64,000 nucleotides of DNA. It comes from Ciona intestinalis (taxonomy: Eukaryota; Chordata; Ascidiacea; Phlebobranchia; Cionidae). Below the pieces are notes generated by a model. It saw nothing but the letters and a program-made list of their open reading frames with translations, was not told the DNA's origin and made no database searches. Positions 46,901 to 61,900 of the stretch are shown here, piece by piece (within the stretch, counting starts at the first letter, position 1; each line of letters starts with the position of its first letter). The stretch covers positions 625,526 through 689,525 of the forward strand of contig NC_020177.2 in the NCBI RefSeq assembly GCF_000224145.3, given 5' to 3'. A program made the position numbers and the translations under genes.

Positions 46901-49900
46901 ATTTATAATAATATGAAAAAACCTGTCAGTAACAGAGTTTGTCCCATCATGGTTGTAACTTATTCTGCTCTCATAGATATCATCCATTGTAAACGATTCA
47001 ACTGGAACATAACGACGACCAGAGTTGGTGCGCTCCACAGCGCCATGTTGTGGTGAATCCACAATACGGAAAGTGATCAATTGATCCTGTGATAAAGTTA
47101 CTTCAATGTTTATAAACAAGCTTTGGAAAAAACTTTAAGCTCAATTGGTTGTGATGCCAAGATTCAAGTTGCACAGTTTAAAATTCAGTTTGTGAGAATG
47201 AATGCCTTCAACAGGACATAGGTAACAATGCATTGTAAGTAGACTACTGTTTGTTACAGTTTATAAAGTAATTGGTGGTACTTTATTATACAGAGAAAGT
47301 TTAAAAATTAATAGAACAAAATTTGCCACTGTTGTATCTCCAATTCCCTGATGCATGACAAGGTTTGTGGCCGCTATAAAGCCCTAGTATAATTACAATT
47401 AGGGCAACTTAGAATGTCGACACAAATGAATGCACTCATGTAACAAACAGCATCTGATGTCAGAATCATATTAGTGGTAGTTGAATTTAATATCCCATTA
47501 TCCCGTATATTAAAGTTACCGATACAATACAACAACCCTCTCACATTTGTGTCTTTATCGGTTGCTTTCAATTCAAACTCAGTGATCGTCTTCCGGACTC
47601 CTTCCTGGACACGAATCCCGTGGTTCTCGAGGATTGGGAGGGAATTATCAATCGGGAGGACGCTGATATGGAAGGTTTGAACGATCTGTAATAATATGGG
47701 AGCTGTAAGTTAGTGAGCACGAGGTGTATGAATACACCATGTGTGTCTGGTGTATAAGAAGACACTAATGTTATAACTCGACAGCGAGCATGAGGTGTAT
47801 GAATACACGTGTGTCTGGTGTATAAGAAGACACTAATGTTATAACTCCGCAGCAACCATGAGATGTATGAATAAATCAGATGCTCACGTTCCACCGAATA
47901 AATAACGACGTCTAAATCACAGACGCCTATTAAATGCTCCATAAATGGTAGGGTGATAAATCAAAGTGTTGCGTGGTAAGTTTTCGCACCTGTGTGGCAG
48001 ACTATCAATAACAAATTACGTGCTGGTTTAACCACAGGCACGGAGTCGCGCTATATCGTTGTATCTGCTTGCGGTAAAGCAATACGCAGGGTGCGTTAAG
48101 TTCAACCATCAATAATAAAGTTTCTCCACAGGCTTAAAATGACTTCCTGTTATTCTAATGATATTTCGGTCGAGAGAACGATAGAAAAAGGGAGGAAAAG
48201 GGAGAAAACAATAAAAAATCAGCCCAGTGTTCTGGAATAGGAAAATGGGTTGTGTGACGTCATAGCAACAGATTTTGTTCTACATTTTCGATGAATTGAA
48301 ATAATTGCAGCAAAGCGGAACATTATAAAATGATTTTCTTTTACATCTTTTCTAAAGAACGTTCACAATTGGACCACCTACAGAGTAACTAAAGCCCGCA
48401 TAAAGGAAATCGTGAGGCAAAGACCCCGGTTATTAAACTTTATCAAAATTGACAATGGCTTTCCCGCAGAGTTGTTTGGGCGTCAAGCGAAGCAGTAAAT
48501 ACAAAAATATTGAACTAAACGACGGGTTGGATTTATCGAGTAAGGTACGTAAACATAGCCGCGTACAGAGCCTTGGCTTTCATGTTAAATCAACTACAAC
48601 GTGCCTTCTATTCATCGAATATTTATAAAGATTACGATACCGATAATTTACGAAAATAACATAGGGGCTTTATGGTCAAGTATTACTTTATATAAAATTG
48701 ACAAAATATTGTTTTTTAACCACGACCGAGCCACCGTGGAATAAAACCATAAGCATAGCCGTACCCACGTTGGCCGTACCAAGGCCTACTAAAAAGATAC
48801 GGCAAACATGTATACCATGAAAGATTATAATATACTTTGAATCTATTGAAGTACCGGTCATCCTGAAGTACTTGTATCGGCGCCGAAGCGCATACAGACT
48901 TTATTCGCTCGGTATAAAATAATGGTTGAGATATATATTTTAAACTGATGCGACAGCGTTGTGCAAATTTCTCCGTGTCGTTATCACTGCAAGCATGTTT
49001 TTATATTGTTACCTTATTTACACAATCTTCTATGATACTGGTTAGGGCTTTATAAGTTATGAAAATCTATATATATTATAGAAAAGTAAATCAGCACGTT
49101 TGTGAAAAGGGGACGTAAGTAAATGTATTAAAAAAGTACACGTATAGCAACGATCTATAAGACCAACTAAGTAGTTTATAAACGATTTTAATTAATATTA
49201 AGTTTTCTTCAGATTCAAATACTCACCAAAGTAAAATAGAGATGCCGTAAACTCCAATCCATGTTTATATTTGCAGCTATACAGGCTACATGACGATATT
49301 GAACCCTAAGTTTACAACTGGACAAAATAGCAATGTTGGTATAGCACAGATGTATGTTACACAATATAATAAAACGCTTCATAAATCCCAGGTCTTTATC
49401 ACCCTGGCCATATACTTTATACTACAGTCTATTTTTTATATCTTCGATTACGCGCTCTTGGTTACGAAGATCATACCAATGCAAACAAAAATTAAATTGC
49501 GGCAAAACGAAAGGTTTAATGCCTATAATAACTTTTTATACGTTGATGGTTACTAAATGACTAACCAATTTAAAAACCTAAAACAAAAAAATATTTTTTA
49601 AATACGCTTGGCCGATATCAAATACAACTATATACTAAACGACGAAGCATAAAACCGTGCACGAACTTTACTCTATAGCTGGGCCAAGCAACTGACTCTT
49701 CTCATGCTTGCTTATCGTCTAATTCATATATCTGGCAAGTTATGTGCTATCTAAGACTGACCACTCGCTCGAGTTTAAACGAACAACACGTTTCGTTACT
49801 CTGACCTTTACACACATGTTATCTGATGTCCACCGTGACCCGATGTGTGGTCACTAACATGGGAGTTCTTATTCTGTGCGCCTTAACGTTGATGCTAACC

Positions 49901-52900
49901 AGACTGTACCCTGATAAACCTTGACACACGACAACCAAATAACATTATATTGATTGTGCAATGGCAAGAGTTAGCGATTCACATAACAGTACTGTACGCA
50001 AACACCGTTGTACAATGCAGAGTAAAATTGACATCACGTTAATTTTGCGCCATAGCCAAGTTACTTGCAACTCTATTAAAGGTATGGCAGTAAAAATTCT
50101 TTCCATATGAAAAAATACCGCGCGATCTTGTCCCACCGCAAAGCCTGACGGATAGTATCGCAATAAAACTCGTTCAAATACACTCATCGAGGATAAAGTC
50201 GACACAGCTGCTATTCCGACACACACAGTGAAGTTTACCAACCGCAGACCAAACATTACGCCCACCCTACCCAATGCCCGTCCATCAAATGAACAGATAT
50301 GAGATTATGGGAGCAATTATGAACCACAAACTTGACGTATTAGATATTTAACAAGATTAATTTCCTGTATCAACAAGGTCCTCATCAATTGGACGACAAT
50401 GAACACGAAAAACCGTTCGTCGACCACAGAAACATTACTAAAATAATAAACACAACAAGCTCTCTCTAAACTACGCGCCAATATAAACTTACACCAGCAA
50501 ATTAGCATAAAATAACTTTAATGAATGCTAATGTTATAAATATAACAATTTTATGCTTAAAGACTAAATATTTGTCACGAAACTTAAATACACATTTCAA
50601 AAGTTAATTATCAAGTAATATCTCATACTAACTGCAAAACCAAACACGCAGCAGTTCGGAGTATAATTTATGATCAGGTTTGTGGCTCCACAAGTTCTAA
50701 TTAACAAGGCGCGTGGGAGTTAATGAAAGTTTACCCGGTCAAGTGGTGTTCGAGTGAGCGGTAAATTAGAAGGGACGTACAAACAACCAAGTAAACACCG
50801 CTACCCACTTACGCCACTATCGTCACTTTAACTGGAAACGCTTAGCAGAAATGCGATAATCGATGCCAGCAAAGTGGTTTGCGTAAATGGCTGTTTGGAA
50901 TAAAGTTTCTGTTATAACAGGTTAATGCCAATGCTTTTATATAGGCAACGAAAGACGTGTTTCGGTCTTTCTCATGACCAAGTTACTGTCCGAAACATCT
51001 GCTGATCATGAGTTTTCTGCTGTGTATTCAAATCCTACATTATCCATCAATTTCAAATCCCGAAACAGTCCATTAGCTTGGCGACAACAGCATTTACATT
51101 AAATGACATAACGCTGGTTTATCGCATCCAACACAGTCAACACATTGCTTATTGTTAGCCATAGTGATGGATCGAAATTGAAAATTCGTCGTCTCATAAG
51201 TAGCACAGGAAATATGGTGTCTGGCGCTTTATTTGTACAACGCCCGACTTTCTCGGTTAAGCTAACAAAGAGAGACATAGAAAGATATTTCAAAAACTCC
51301 ATTTAAACATCGTTTACTAGGACCTAATGATATATAACAATGATTATGTGATATAAGAACAATGTTTCGTGTTTTTTTTTTGTTTTTGAAAACTTGCCGT
51401 TCCCAATATTAACTGCAAAATTTTAAATTAAAGTGCAGCTTTATCAACCCCCGATACGGAATATTCATAAGCTTTTTTAACACTACCACCGACGTTATAA
51501 GTGGTAACACCTTTTCTGTGGTATATTAAAAAAACGCTTTAGCGATCAAACTTCCGAAACTATTTATTACAAAATTCTGTGTAAGCGTAAAACAAATGAT
51601 TTCAACTTTAACAATATTCGTTCAAATGGTATGTGAACACTGTAGTAGGCGACCCAACTAAATGGGGACATACTTGTTGCTTGCGACCCAAGTTTAAAGA
51701 AGTACCGCTGTAAGCGCTGGTTGAATAAGTTTCTGAACATCAAACAGTCAAAATAAAATTTTCGAGTCAATTTTAAAAGAGCGTCAAATTATTTTCGTTC
51801 TAGTAATTTAATCAAATTGTTCTCCAATTGTGACGTCACAAGCACAGGGTGTTATTCAAATTCGAGACCAACAATAAATTGGAAGGGGCATTAGCGATTT
51901 ATTCAATATTCTGTTTCTTTTATGCGCGGTTACGACTGTCGTTTCAGCGCTACTTCCCGCTTCGAATATATAAGTGACGCTGAGACACACTATGTATATG
52001 CGTGGCATATTGAGATATATTTAAAACGAAAGAAGAAATAAAACTTTATATTCGAATTTGGCGTGGTACAACATTTTCAAACGAAAATACGACAAAATCT
52101 ACATTTTTGTGCAACATTTTTCCTAATAGCATTTCAAAACCACTACTGTGCTTATAAAACATTTGCAATCGAAATGAGTAGTTCTTGAGACAAAACAACC
52201 GTCTTCTGCATTCTTTATACTAATCCAAACCAAAATTATTTCAATTTTGGCTTATCGTAAGCTTATGAACATTTACATCAAAAAAGCAATAATTTCTGAT
52301 AAAAATCAACACGTTTTGCTGCAAACAAACGTTCCTTTCTGATAAAACTAGATTTCCGCACCTTTCAATACAAATCTAAACCAACTGAAATCATCTGCCT
52401 CAACCTAAACCTGCTTCAGATGTTTCGGGGTGACCCGAGTACACAGATCCTATTGTCAACAGCGTCGCACTGCTCTGTCGCCGGCGAGTGGGGCACACCT
52501 TACGTCAGATCACAAACCGCCTTTTTTCTACTGGAACGGAAACGAGCTGTTTCATCTTGGACCACAAAAGTTATTTATCGTTTCGAGAGCTATATATGTA
52601 CTCTCAATAAACACTTATAGCTTTGTTCTAGATTTATAATTGAATAGAACCTTTTCGGCGACTGTGACTTAAAAATTAATTGAACAATATTGGAAAACCA
52701 GTTAAGTTTTTTCTATAAATGCGTAGTGGCTAGTATGCATTGGTATGAAAATAGGAAACTTTCTGCGCTTAAATGTTCTATGCTGAGAGGAGGGCATATA
52801 AACTAAATATGAACTGCATTATGCTTTTTCGTTCCTATTTGCAGTGACTTTGTAAGCTGTTTGCTTTTTCATCAATGTTTAAACTAAAGAAAAAAAGCTA

Positions 52901-55900
52901 AACAAAAGATCTTTCGAGTCCCAGAAAAATTTTTTTTTACAAATGAGTCCAACTTCGATTACGTCATGATACTGATCTGTGTGGATTGTGAAGTCACAGT
53001 CGAAATATGTTGAAAGCAGACTCAGTTGTTGAAACGTAACAACCAACGTACCATTGTACTTACTTAATGGACCGTCTCGTAGTTTTGACCTTGGAATCAA
53101 ACTAAACACAATCTCAGAAATAATCTGTTCATTTCAATCCAAACAACTGGTTTGTTGACCAATATAATCCAATTTAAACCGCTGCCAAGCGTTAAGTTCC
53201 AAACTCAGATTTCCGGTTCTTATTTCAAGGTAATTGATGCGTAGGAATGTAGGCTTTGTATAAACAGGTAATCCCACATAAGACAAAACTTAACCCTGAG
53301 CTTCAAAGCTTCCAAGCAGTCGCGGTTGGACTAACGTCTTAGGGCAAAACGTCTGATAGACATTTCCGCAACCCAGTGGTCGCTAAAAGGGTGTCCGTTA
53401 ACTAAGCCGCAACTCAGAGGTGCATAAAGACCGATTGCTCCCGTTAAGCCGCTTGCATCGTAACCGAAGGACGCCAAGTGAATACTGGATGGTACTACCA
53501 TTGCAGACGTACGCTATGCTTCAAGACACAGCGGCAATTGGTACAACCCAATGCTACCTTAGGGGTTGTCCAATTTGTCAGGATAGGAACAACTAACAAA
53601 ACACAGGGTGTATGAAGCACAGCTTTTTAAACGTAATAAGAAGACACTTTCGGAAACAGTTAGTTTCCCCGCCATTCAAGGATAAAATGTGATAAAATGG
53701 TTTAGGAAAAAATAAATAAAAGTAAAGGTATGTAATGTAGATGATAATTCAGTACCTATTTCTCAGATATGCCATAACCCAGTGTGGTATAAATGAGTAG
53801 CCATAAGTACATTATAAGACGCGAAACATTTGGTTTTAACTCACCGAGTTTGTTCCGTCGGTTATTGAAAAACGAACTTCATCATCTGTCCTCTCGGTGT
53901 CGCTAGTGTGCACGTATTGAACGATGCCTGCTACGAGGTTGTCTTGATTGAATTGGATAATGCTCTCGCCTGTGTGTTGTATGTGGTTAAATACAGTATT
54001 CATATAAATTATAACATGATTGTCTTCTTATACATTAGACACACATGATGTATTCATACACCTCATGCTCACTGTCAAGTTATAACATGGGTGTCTTCTT
54101 ATACACCAGACACACATGGTGTATTCATACACCTCATGCTCACTGTCTAGTTATAACATGGGTGTCTTCTTATACACCAGACACACATTGTGTATTCATG
54201 CACCTCGTGCTCACTCTAAAATTATAACATGGGTGTCTCCCTATACCCAAGACCTGCATGATGTATTTATACACTTTATTGCTAACTATTGGTTACAACA
54301 TGAGCATTCACAACAGCAGACATACCAGGTTGAGTTGAAAGTTGAAGCCGGCCAAGCTTGGGTGACTTAATGACGTTGTAAACTAAATGTCCTGAATCAT
54401 CGGTTGCTGATAATTGCCGAGTCGTGATTTTCTTCTTCCCTCCTTCCTTTAAAGTTAAACCTGCAACAAATTATAGTGACTCGTAACATAACATTTAAAA
54501 TAAATTTAAAAAAGTTTGCCACTGAATATAATAATTACTCTAGCAACACTCCTAAATGAATTAGAGGTCTAAAAGGTGTAAAGTTATAAATGAATAAAAG
54601 ATTTAACATGTGTTGGTTTCAAATATTAATTGGAAAAAGTCGTTTTTCTGGTTAGGTAGATTTTGTTTTTAAGTCCCTGTCTTGGTAATGAACAACAAAT
54701 ATAGATAATGTAACATGGGTATTCTATTTTAACCACCTTATGCTCATTTATGAGTTACCATACATAGCCCTTGTAGTACAGCAGTTTGCTATAGGTATCT
54801 TCACCTACACAAGGACTTGAACCTTCAACCTCATGAACTAATGGTTAACTCACCATTATTAACAAGGATCCTGGGAGGAGAAGTATCCTCGTTGATATGG
54901 ATGTTAAAGTGAAGATCCACATAACCCCCAACCACATCAAACATGAAGAAAACATCCCCACCTCCTTCTAACACTGAGTGATTGTACTGAAGGTAACCTG
55001 GAATAATAAATAGCATTAAGATTATTTATTCCTCATATGAATTATTGTACACCTCTTGCTCAAATAGAGACATTTGAACACTATGGTAGCAGCAGCGAAC
55101 ATTAAATTTGAACCTAGTATTTGTTTAAGATGATTGAAATTGTTTATCCCTCAACAATCCAAGTCTGGTGTGTTGGGTGGAACCTTTACAACCCAGACAT
55201 GTTAACCCATACACCAGTGTTATAATGACTGTTGCTGCTCACCCATATCAATATCTTCTTGATTGAAATGGTTGTTTCCATCTGCAGTTAGATTTGTAAC
55301 TTGATGTCTCTTCATAAGTTGAAGCCTTCCAACATTTGGATCCCTTGTCACAGCATAAGACACCACTTGCTCGTTGCTTGACGTTATCCTTAACTGCGAT
55401 CTTGTTATCGGTGTCACAGAACCTGTATATTTGAATGAAAGTGTGTATAGCTTGTACCAATAATGGTGGCCCCATTGTAGGCATGTGGTTTCCGGGGAAT
55501 GACACTTAACATTCATTTCTCCCCCAATTACAGGGATCTGTCCAAATTGATAGTAATAGAAAAAAAAGCCAAAATACATTGAAACCTTAATATAGTGAAC
55601 AAATGTTATAAGTAGCTATTAATAAGCTTTAGTATCAAATTCTATCTGTAAAAAAAATATTTCTAAATATCCAACATTCTCCACCCAAAGTTAAACATTG
55701 TATTTATACTTAACCTTTTTCCACGCTCAATCCTTCATTGGCTTCCACTACATAAGAGTTCCCTGCAAGACCTTCATCAGCATCTAACATGTAGAACTCA
55801 GCTTCAGTGAATGAATTATCATTTTCCACGCTTTCCTCCAATTCAGGTTCAATCTGGTAAGAAAAAAAATAATAAATAAAAAGCCAGCACAAAACTTGGA

Positions 55901-58900
55901 TGTTCAATAATTTAATATTATTAACCAAACCCTGAACAACATAATTACTTTACAATTTTTTACTTATCTCTTCTAATTCAGTAACGAAGACAGGGTGAAT
56001 TAACAATACGAAGATAAAGGAATTTTAAAAGACAACTACACATAAAAAGCCACACAATAAGAAAATGAAGGTTACGAGTGAAGCCAGTGAACTAATTACA
56101 CTACAGACTTTACAAGAAGGCTACTAAATTTTAATGGCTTCATTTGTTTAAGAAATTCATTGACATACACTTTAACTCAAAACAAACTTATTATATTGTT
56201 CTACTTTTTTATTTATGTTTGATGATTCAAACTATCTTAATAGAAACGACCTATTTCCAGCGAAGAAATGTTTTGTTAAGTCGAGCACAAAATAGACAAC
56301 TTTTATTACAGTCTTCGCCCGAAAATTGTAGGTGCATGGGATCTCTTATAAAAGATCTATTTAAACAAAACATCTTTAATTGAATTCCCACCTCAACAAA
56401 GAGTTCTCCATTCCTTCTACTGCTACCGTCAGAAACCATGAATTGGAATGAATCTCGTTTCCTTCTCGAAACTTCTTCCTCAAACAAACTTTCGTAACAA
56501 ATCTTACGATCAATGATATCCTAATAATATAATAAAGATGTTTATGTAGAAAACAATTATTATAATGGTCCGGTTAAGCTCTTCTGGAAAAAAACCCTTG
56601 TTTCAATGTACTGTTTAGGTCACTGTTATCAAGGTAATAACACAATAACATATTAAAATATCGTAGATTTTTATGTTACAAACATACAATTTTTTCAAGC
56701 CTGATTGAGATGTATCAGAATTTTATTGAAAACTGATGTTTTAATGACAGGTAAAGTTTATCAGAATAAAATATTTATATTAAAAACTTATATGATTATA
56801 TACAAGCTCTTCGAGAAGAGCTTAATCAGACAAACTTAAAAAAGAATTTTATTAAATAATGAGCTGGAAACCACAACAAAAATTAGAATTTAAAGTATTA
56901 ATATATAAAAAAATTCCTAAAAATCCAATTAGAAATGAGTAAGAACTGAAAAACAAACAAACATACTTGATAAGTGAAAGTTGAACCAACTTCAAGTTCA
57001 AATGATTCTGAGTCGTCCAACATTTCTTTATCTAGAATAACAACAAAGTTAAAACTGATGCAAAATGAACAATTTATAGAGACTTAGTATTAGAGAATCT
57101 GTTTTAGATTCCATTCTACATTAGAATTTCGGTCCTGTCCATTGACCCATTACCCTATTACCCCAGCACCCACAATGCTACCCCCTTTTAAACCTCAAAT
57201 TGTGCAGCCTTTAATTAAACTTAATCACTAAACCCATATTCACCTTCCATATTGTTAAAGTCCATCCCATCTACACTGTGTGGTAAGCTCTCAGGAGATT
57301 TTATCAACTTTCCATGCAGCAGTTGTGATGTCATAGTGATGGTTATTTGGTCACGAGGAGTATCGGGGTCATTGACATCCAGTGATTCAGTATTAATGAC
57401 AACAGCTTGTCCCTCCCGGCAAAGTAAAGTTCTTGTTTCAACTTGCGGTTGCTCGTTCGCAACAGTCTGAAACATAGAAATGTTAAGTTTTTATTTATTG
57501 TAACTGATTCAAAACTATTAAGCAATTTAAAAACGAATGTATTTTATAAAATGCGAAAAAGGAATACATAAAAAACAGATTACACACAAAGGATATAAAA
57601 TGGTGCTATCATACCAAACTAATATAAAAAATAAACTAGCACTTAATCATAAACTGCCTTGTAACAAGTAAGTAACTTATATGCATAAATTAGTTACAAT
57701 TGGTTATTTTGTTAATTACTTTTAACACGACATTAACTAGACCAAAGTACGAAATTACCACAACAGCTTTATTGAGCTATACTACCTAGCAGTAACAGCA
57801 TATTAATGTATTGTATAGTATTATCAGGATACCAGGAAAATATAATTTACTTGTATAGTAATGTTGAGGCGAAATTTGTTTGAAGTATTTTCACCATCTG
57901 TGACTCTGAATGTAAAATAATCTTCGACTGCTCGTAAATATCGTTGTTTTGATGGTTTGTAATAGATCCCACCATCCAGTATGTCTTGCATGGTGAACCA
58001 GACATCCTCTGCGCTGTGACTCATTAATCTCTCTGTGGGGAAAGAATTCATAATAAAAAATTATAATTTTAAAATTATAAAAACTGACAAAATAATAATA
58101 AAACATGTGTTAATTTATTGAAACTTGATGTAAAGTAAAAAATCTATTTTCAAAAATAGGAATTATGTTTAAATTTATCATAAATCCCAAATGATCAAAA
58201 CTAATATGTTCAATCGATGTAAACCCCTACGCCTACCTTCACTTATTGTGTTGAGTATTTTCCCATAACGAGGTTTCTGAACAACATTAATTATAAGATC
58301 ACGTTTTGCTGTGTCAGGATCTGTAGCCATAATATTGCCCGGTGATATCAACTTCTCTTCACCGCCATTCACCTGGGTAAGGATGTGTTAGAACTATGGT
58401 ACATGTCTGCAGTGGTTGCTGAAGCTATTGCAGTGTGTGGATAAGCAGATATGACTTTTGGTTGGTTTGGTCATTTATATCCTCGTGGGTGGAAACCTGA
58501 GTGACTTATCCATGGTTGCCACTCCCATGCCCAGAGTTTTGACAGTTCATCTCAACCCAACACATCAAGTCACAATATTATATTATTACATCACAATACT
58601 CACTATCAGATAGCTTCCCACAGACACCACAGGTGGTTGATCAACACCTGGTGTGATGGTGATTGTTAACACTTGATCAAGAAGTTGTTTACCAGTAGCA
58701 CCAGTTACATAAAAATGTAAGGTGTCTGTCAGTGGTTGGGTGGTTGTCTCTCCCGAGTTGTGGTACCTGATGTCATATAATGGTGGTTGGTGGTGTGTGT
58801 TATGCAACCATAGTGTATTCATACACCTCGTGCTATCTGTTGAGTTATAGCATGGGTGTCTTCCTATACACCAGACACACATGGTGTCTTCATACACCTC

Positions 58901-61900
58901 ATGCTCACTGTCAAATTATAACATATGTGCCTTCTTATACACAAGACACACATGGTGTATTTATAAACTTCATCCTCACTGTTGAGTTATAATATGGGTG
59001 TCTTCTTATACACCAAACACACATGGTGTCTTCATACACCTCATGCTCACTGTTGAGTTATATTGTGGGGGTCTTCTTATACACCAGACACACATGGTGT
59101 ATTCATACACCTCGTGCTAACTTTCGAGTTACAGCATGGGTGTCTTCTTATACACAAAACACACATGGTATATTTATAGACTTCATCCTCACTGTTAAGT
59201 TATACTATGGGTGTCTTCTTAAATACTAGACAACCACCAAGCAGGAATATTACATTACCACTTCCTTACCTGATCCTTGATCTTGTGATATCTTCTTGTG
59301 TAAATGTTGCTCCAGGAATGAGAGCTTCTGATGATTTAAACAACAACCCATGTCTTGGGGTTGCTTCCACATGATAGACAATCTAATTAATAAACATGTT
59401 GTAAATGTGTTTTAAGTAAGGAAATTTTTACTACAGCGGGGAAAATTGACAAACTTGGTTGCTGACTATTACAACATCTAAATTCTAATTAGTTAAGCTG
59501 TCAATGTAGTTTAACACTGACCTGGTTTTCAGGAGTTCCTTGTTCAACATAAGCAAGGTTCTCCCTTGATAAAGTGACTTCACTTGTTTCTGATACAACG
59601 AGGGTCAACTCACAATATGTGTCCATGGTTGGGCCCATACTACGTAAGATTGAGATCTGTAGATAAATTGATACTTGTGAAATAAGTAGTATTACTTTGG
59701 AAATAAGTAGTATTGAAATAAGTATGAGGTGCAACACACTTAGTAGAATTACTTTAACTCAGTTGTCACTCATAGACTGTAATTGTTAGTCATTCTTTAA
59801 AAAATATCAAAAAAAGAACAATCACCCACAAAGTTACATGCATGGTAACCCTAAGCCGGTATGAGGTGTATGAAACAGAGCACCTGTGTTAAAATCACTG
59901 TTATTGGCACACTATGCTATCTGATGATAAGTAAATTACATTTATTTGTATACTAAAATTATCTGTAAACACCGACAAAACTTTAAAACTCTATTGAAAT
60001 GATAAAAAAATTTTTTTTTATAATACTTAACAAACTCAATATATAAAAAGTGTTGTTTAAACTTCACTATACAAACTTATTTAAAGGTGAATACCTGAAT
60101 AACTTTGGTGATGGTGTGCGTAACATCCGTTACACTAACTTGTAGTTGGTCTGTGTCTGAGTAACCATCTCCATTGTGTATATAATGCAAGTTATTATAT
60201 TCAACCTGAAGTAAAATAATACTTAATTTATAAAAAAAATATTTTTTAAACACATTTATAAAAATAGATTTTGGGGTATAAAATTGATTTTGGACACACT
60301 TCAGTTGATAGATTTTGTTTATGCTGATAATATGTGAAAGGCAATGGTTTTAACCTGTAAAAACCACCCAAAACAGGTCGGCATTTAACTTGGTTTAATC
60401 GTCGCTACAGTGGTTTACAAAGCCGTTAGACTGTTGTTGTAAAACTAGGTTATTTTTTGGATGTTTACAAAAAGGTATGTGAAATATAGTTACAAAAACA
60501 GCAGCCCTATTAATTTATGCTCGATATTTAGGCTCCACATAGAAAAGTAATGTTTTTTTCCCAATAAAGGAACCAAGACTTACATCAAATGAAGAAAAAG
60601 TGTCTCCTTCACGGACTTCTGTCCCAAAGTCGTTTCTAATCACAGTACCATGGCGCGGAAGTTTAACCAGTGTGAAAATAAGATCTTGTGGCAAAGTATC
60701 TGGATCATTGACCGACAGTTGCTGCTCTCCAATAGCTGCCACGCCTCCTTCCACTACATCAAGAGTTGGGTATTGGTTGGAAAAAGTGGGCGGGGCAGTG
60801 GTGCCAGATGTTAAGCGAATGGTAAAGTTGACAGGGGGTAGGATGTGCATTCCATCGCTCACAGTAAACTCAAAGTCAACACGTGGGGAGCCCATCCTAC
60901 TAAACAAAAAAGGTAAAAGTTGTAGCTTTTTGTCTAGATTCCGCTTGGTTATCATGCTTATAAACATAAGTTATAAAGCATTTGATTATTTTTTATATTA
61001 GGTTTGAAAAAAAAACTTGTTTAAGAAGTAGACAAAAGGCCAAGAAAAAAATCTGAATCTTTATGTTTTTTACAACCAATAAAATTGAAAACGATACAAA
61101 ATTTCAGTCAATTCAACAGCTTTGTTTTTGTTTGTTAGGAAACAATAGATGCAGCTTTATGCAATAAATTAAATACTTTCACCATTAATTCATTCCAGCT
61201 TAATTATTACAAGACAATTATCATTCTCATGCATTAATTATGGCATAACACCCAATATTATTAATTAACATTTATCAAGACTTGTAATTAAGACTTTACC
61301 CTCAATACTGTATTGCTGTTAAATGTCTTGTCCATGGACATATACACCAACAATGGTGGCGGCGACGAGCCTTGAACCCGTAACCTCAGAGTTAGAGGCA
61401 GGACTGTTAACCACTATGCCATGGTAGTATTCATTATACTGGTGAGACCTCATTATTAACTAACATTCATCTACCAAGGGTGGGACTTGAATCTTGAACT
61501 TCAATATTGTTGATTAAATTGATTAGTTTTGATTAGTATTGGTTACCTAGGAGCAGTTAGTGCATGGTAGCGTCCGTACTTATGTGTGCGGTCAACCGTG
61601 TTGTGCTCCACTGATCGAACCCCACCCAGTGGGGGCCGATACATGATCTTGTTGGAGTCGATGTCGGATTGACTGAACAGGGTGATTGGAACGTAAGGAT
61701 GGTCCGCGTGCTCGATTGTTCCAAACGAGGATGGGAGAGACCTGTAAGTGTGTGATTAAAAAAAGATGCTGGTAAAATATTCTGGTGGAATTAAACAAAA
61801 ACTGTGGCTGATAAACCGTAAACTAATATGATGCTTAGTTATCCGGGCTGAGAAATTGCAGTCATTGTAACAAACAACCTGAACAAGAGATCATAAGTGT

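Larger units (their letters stand above)
47686..53844 (-). other. 6.2-kb FRAS1 intron with little repeat
   Basis: Outlier by length: about ten times the typical intron of the gene. Apart from the inverted minisatellite (47714-47872) and a SINE-like remnant at about 53330-53690, it is mostly unique sequence. That suggests retained regulatory DNA or a nested gene. A candidate plus-strand start exon is at 48455-48544. The 109-codon minus frame at 49945-50274 matches nothing I recognise. Confidence 0.6.

Noticed and set aside
49945..50274. 109-codon minus-strand frame in the long FRAS1 intron
   Set aside because: No recognisable family, no splice sites around it fitting FRAS1, and composition like surrounding AT-rich DNA.
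60600..61001. Plus-strand 133-codon frame
   Set aside because: Shadow of the 105-codon FRAS1 exon 60899-60584.
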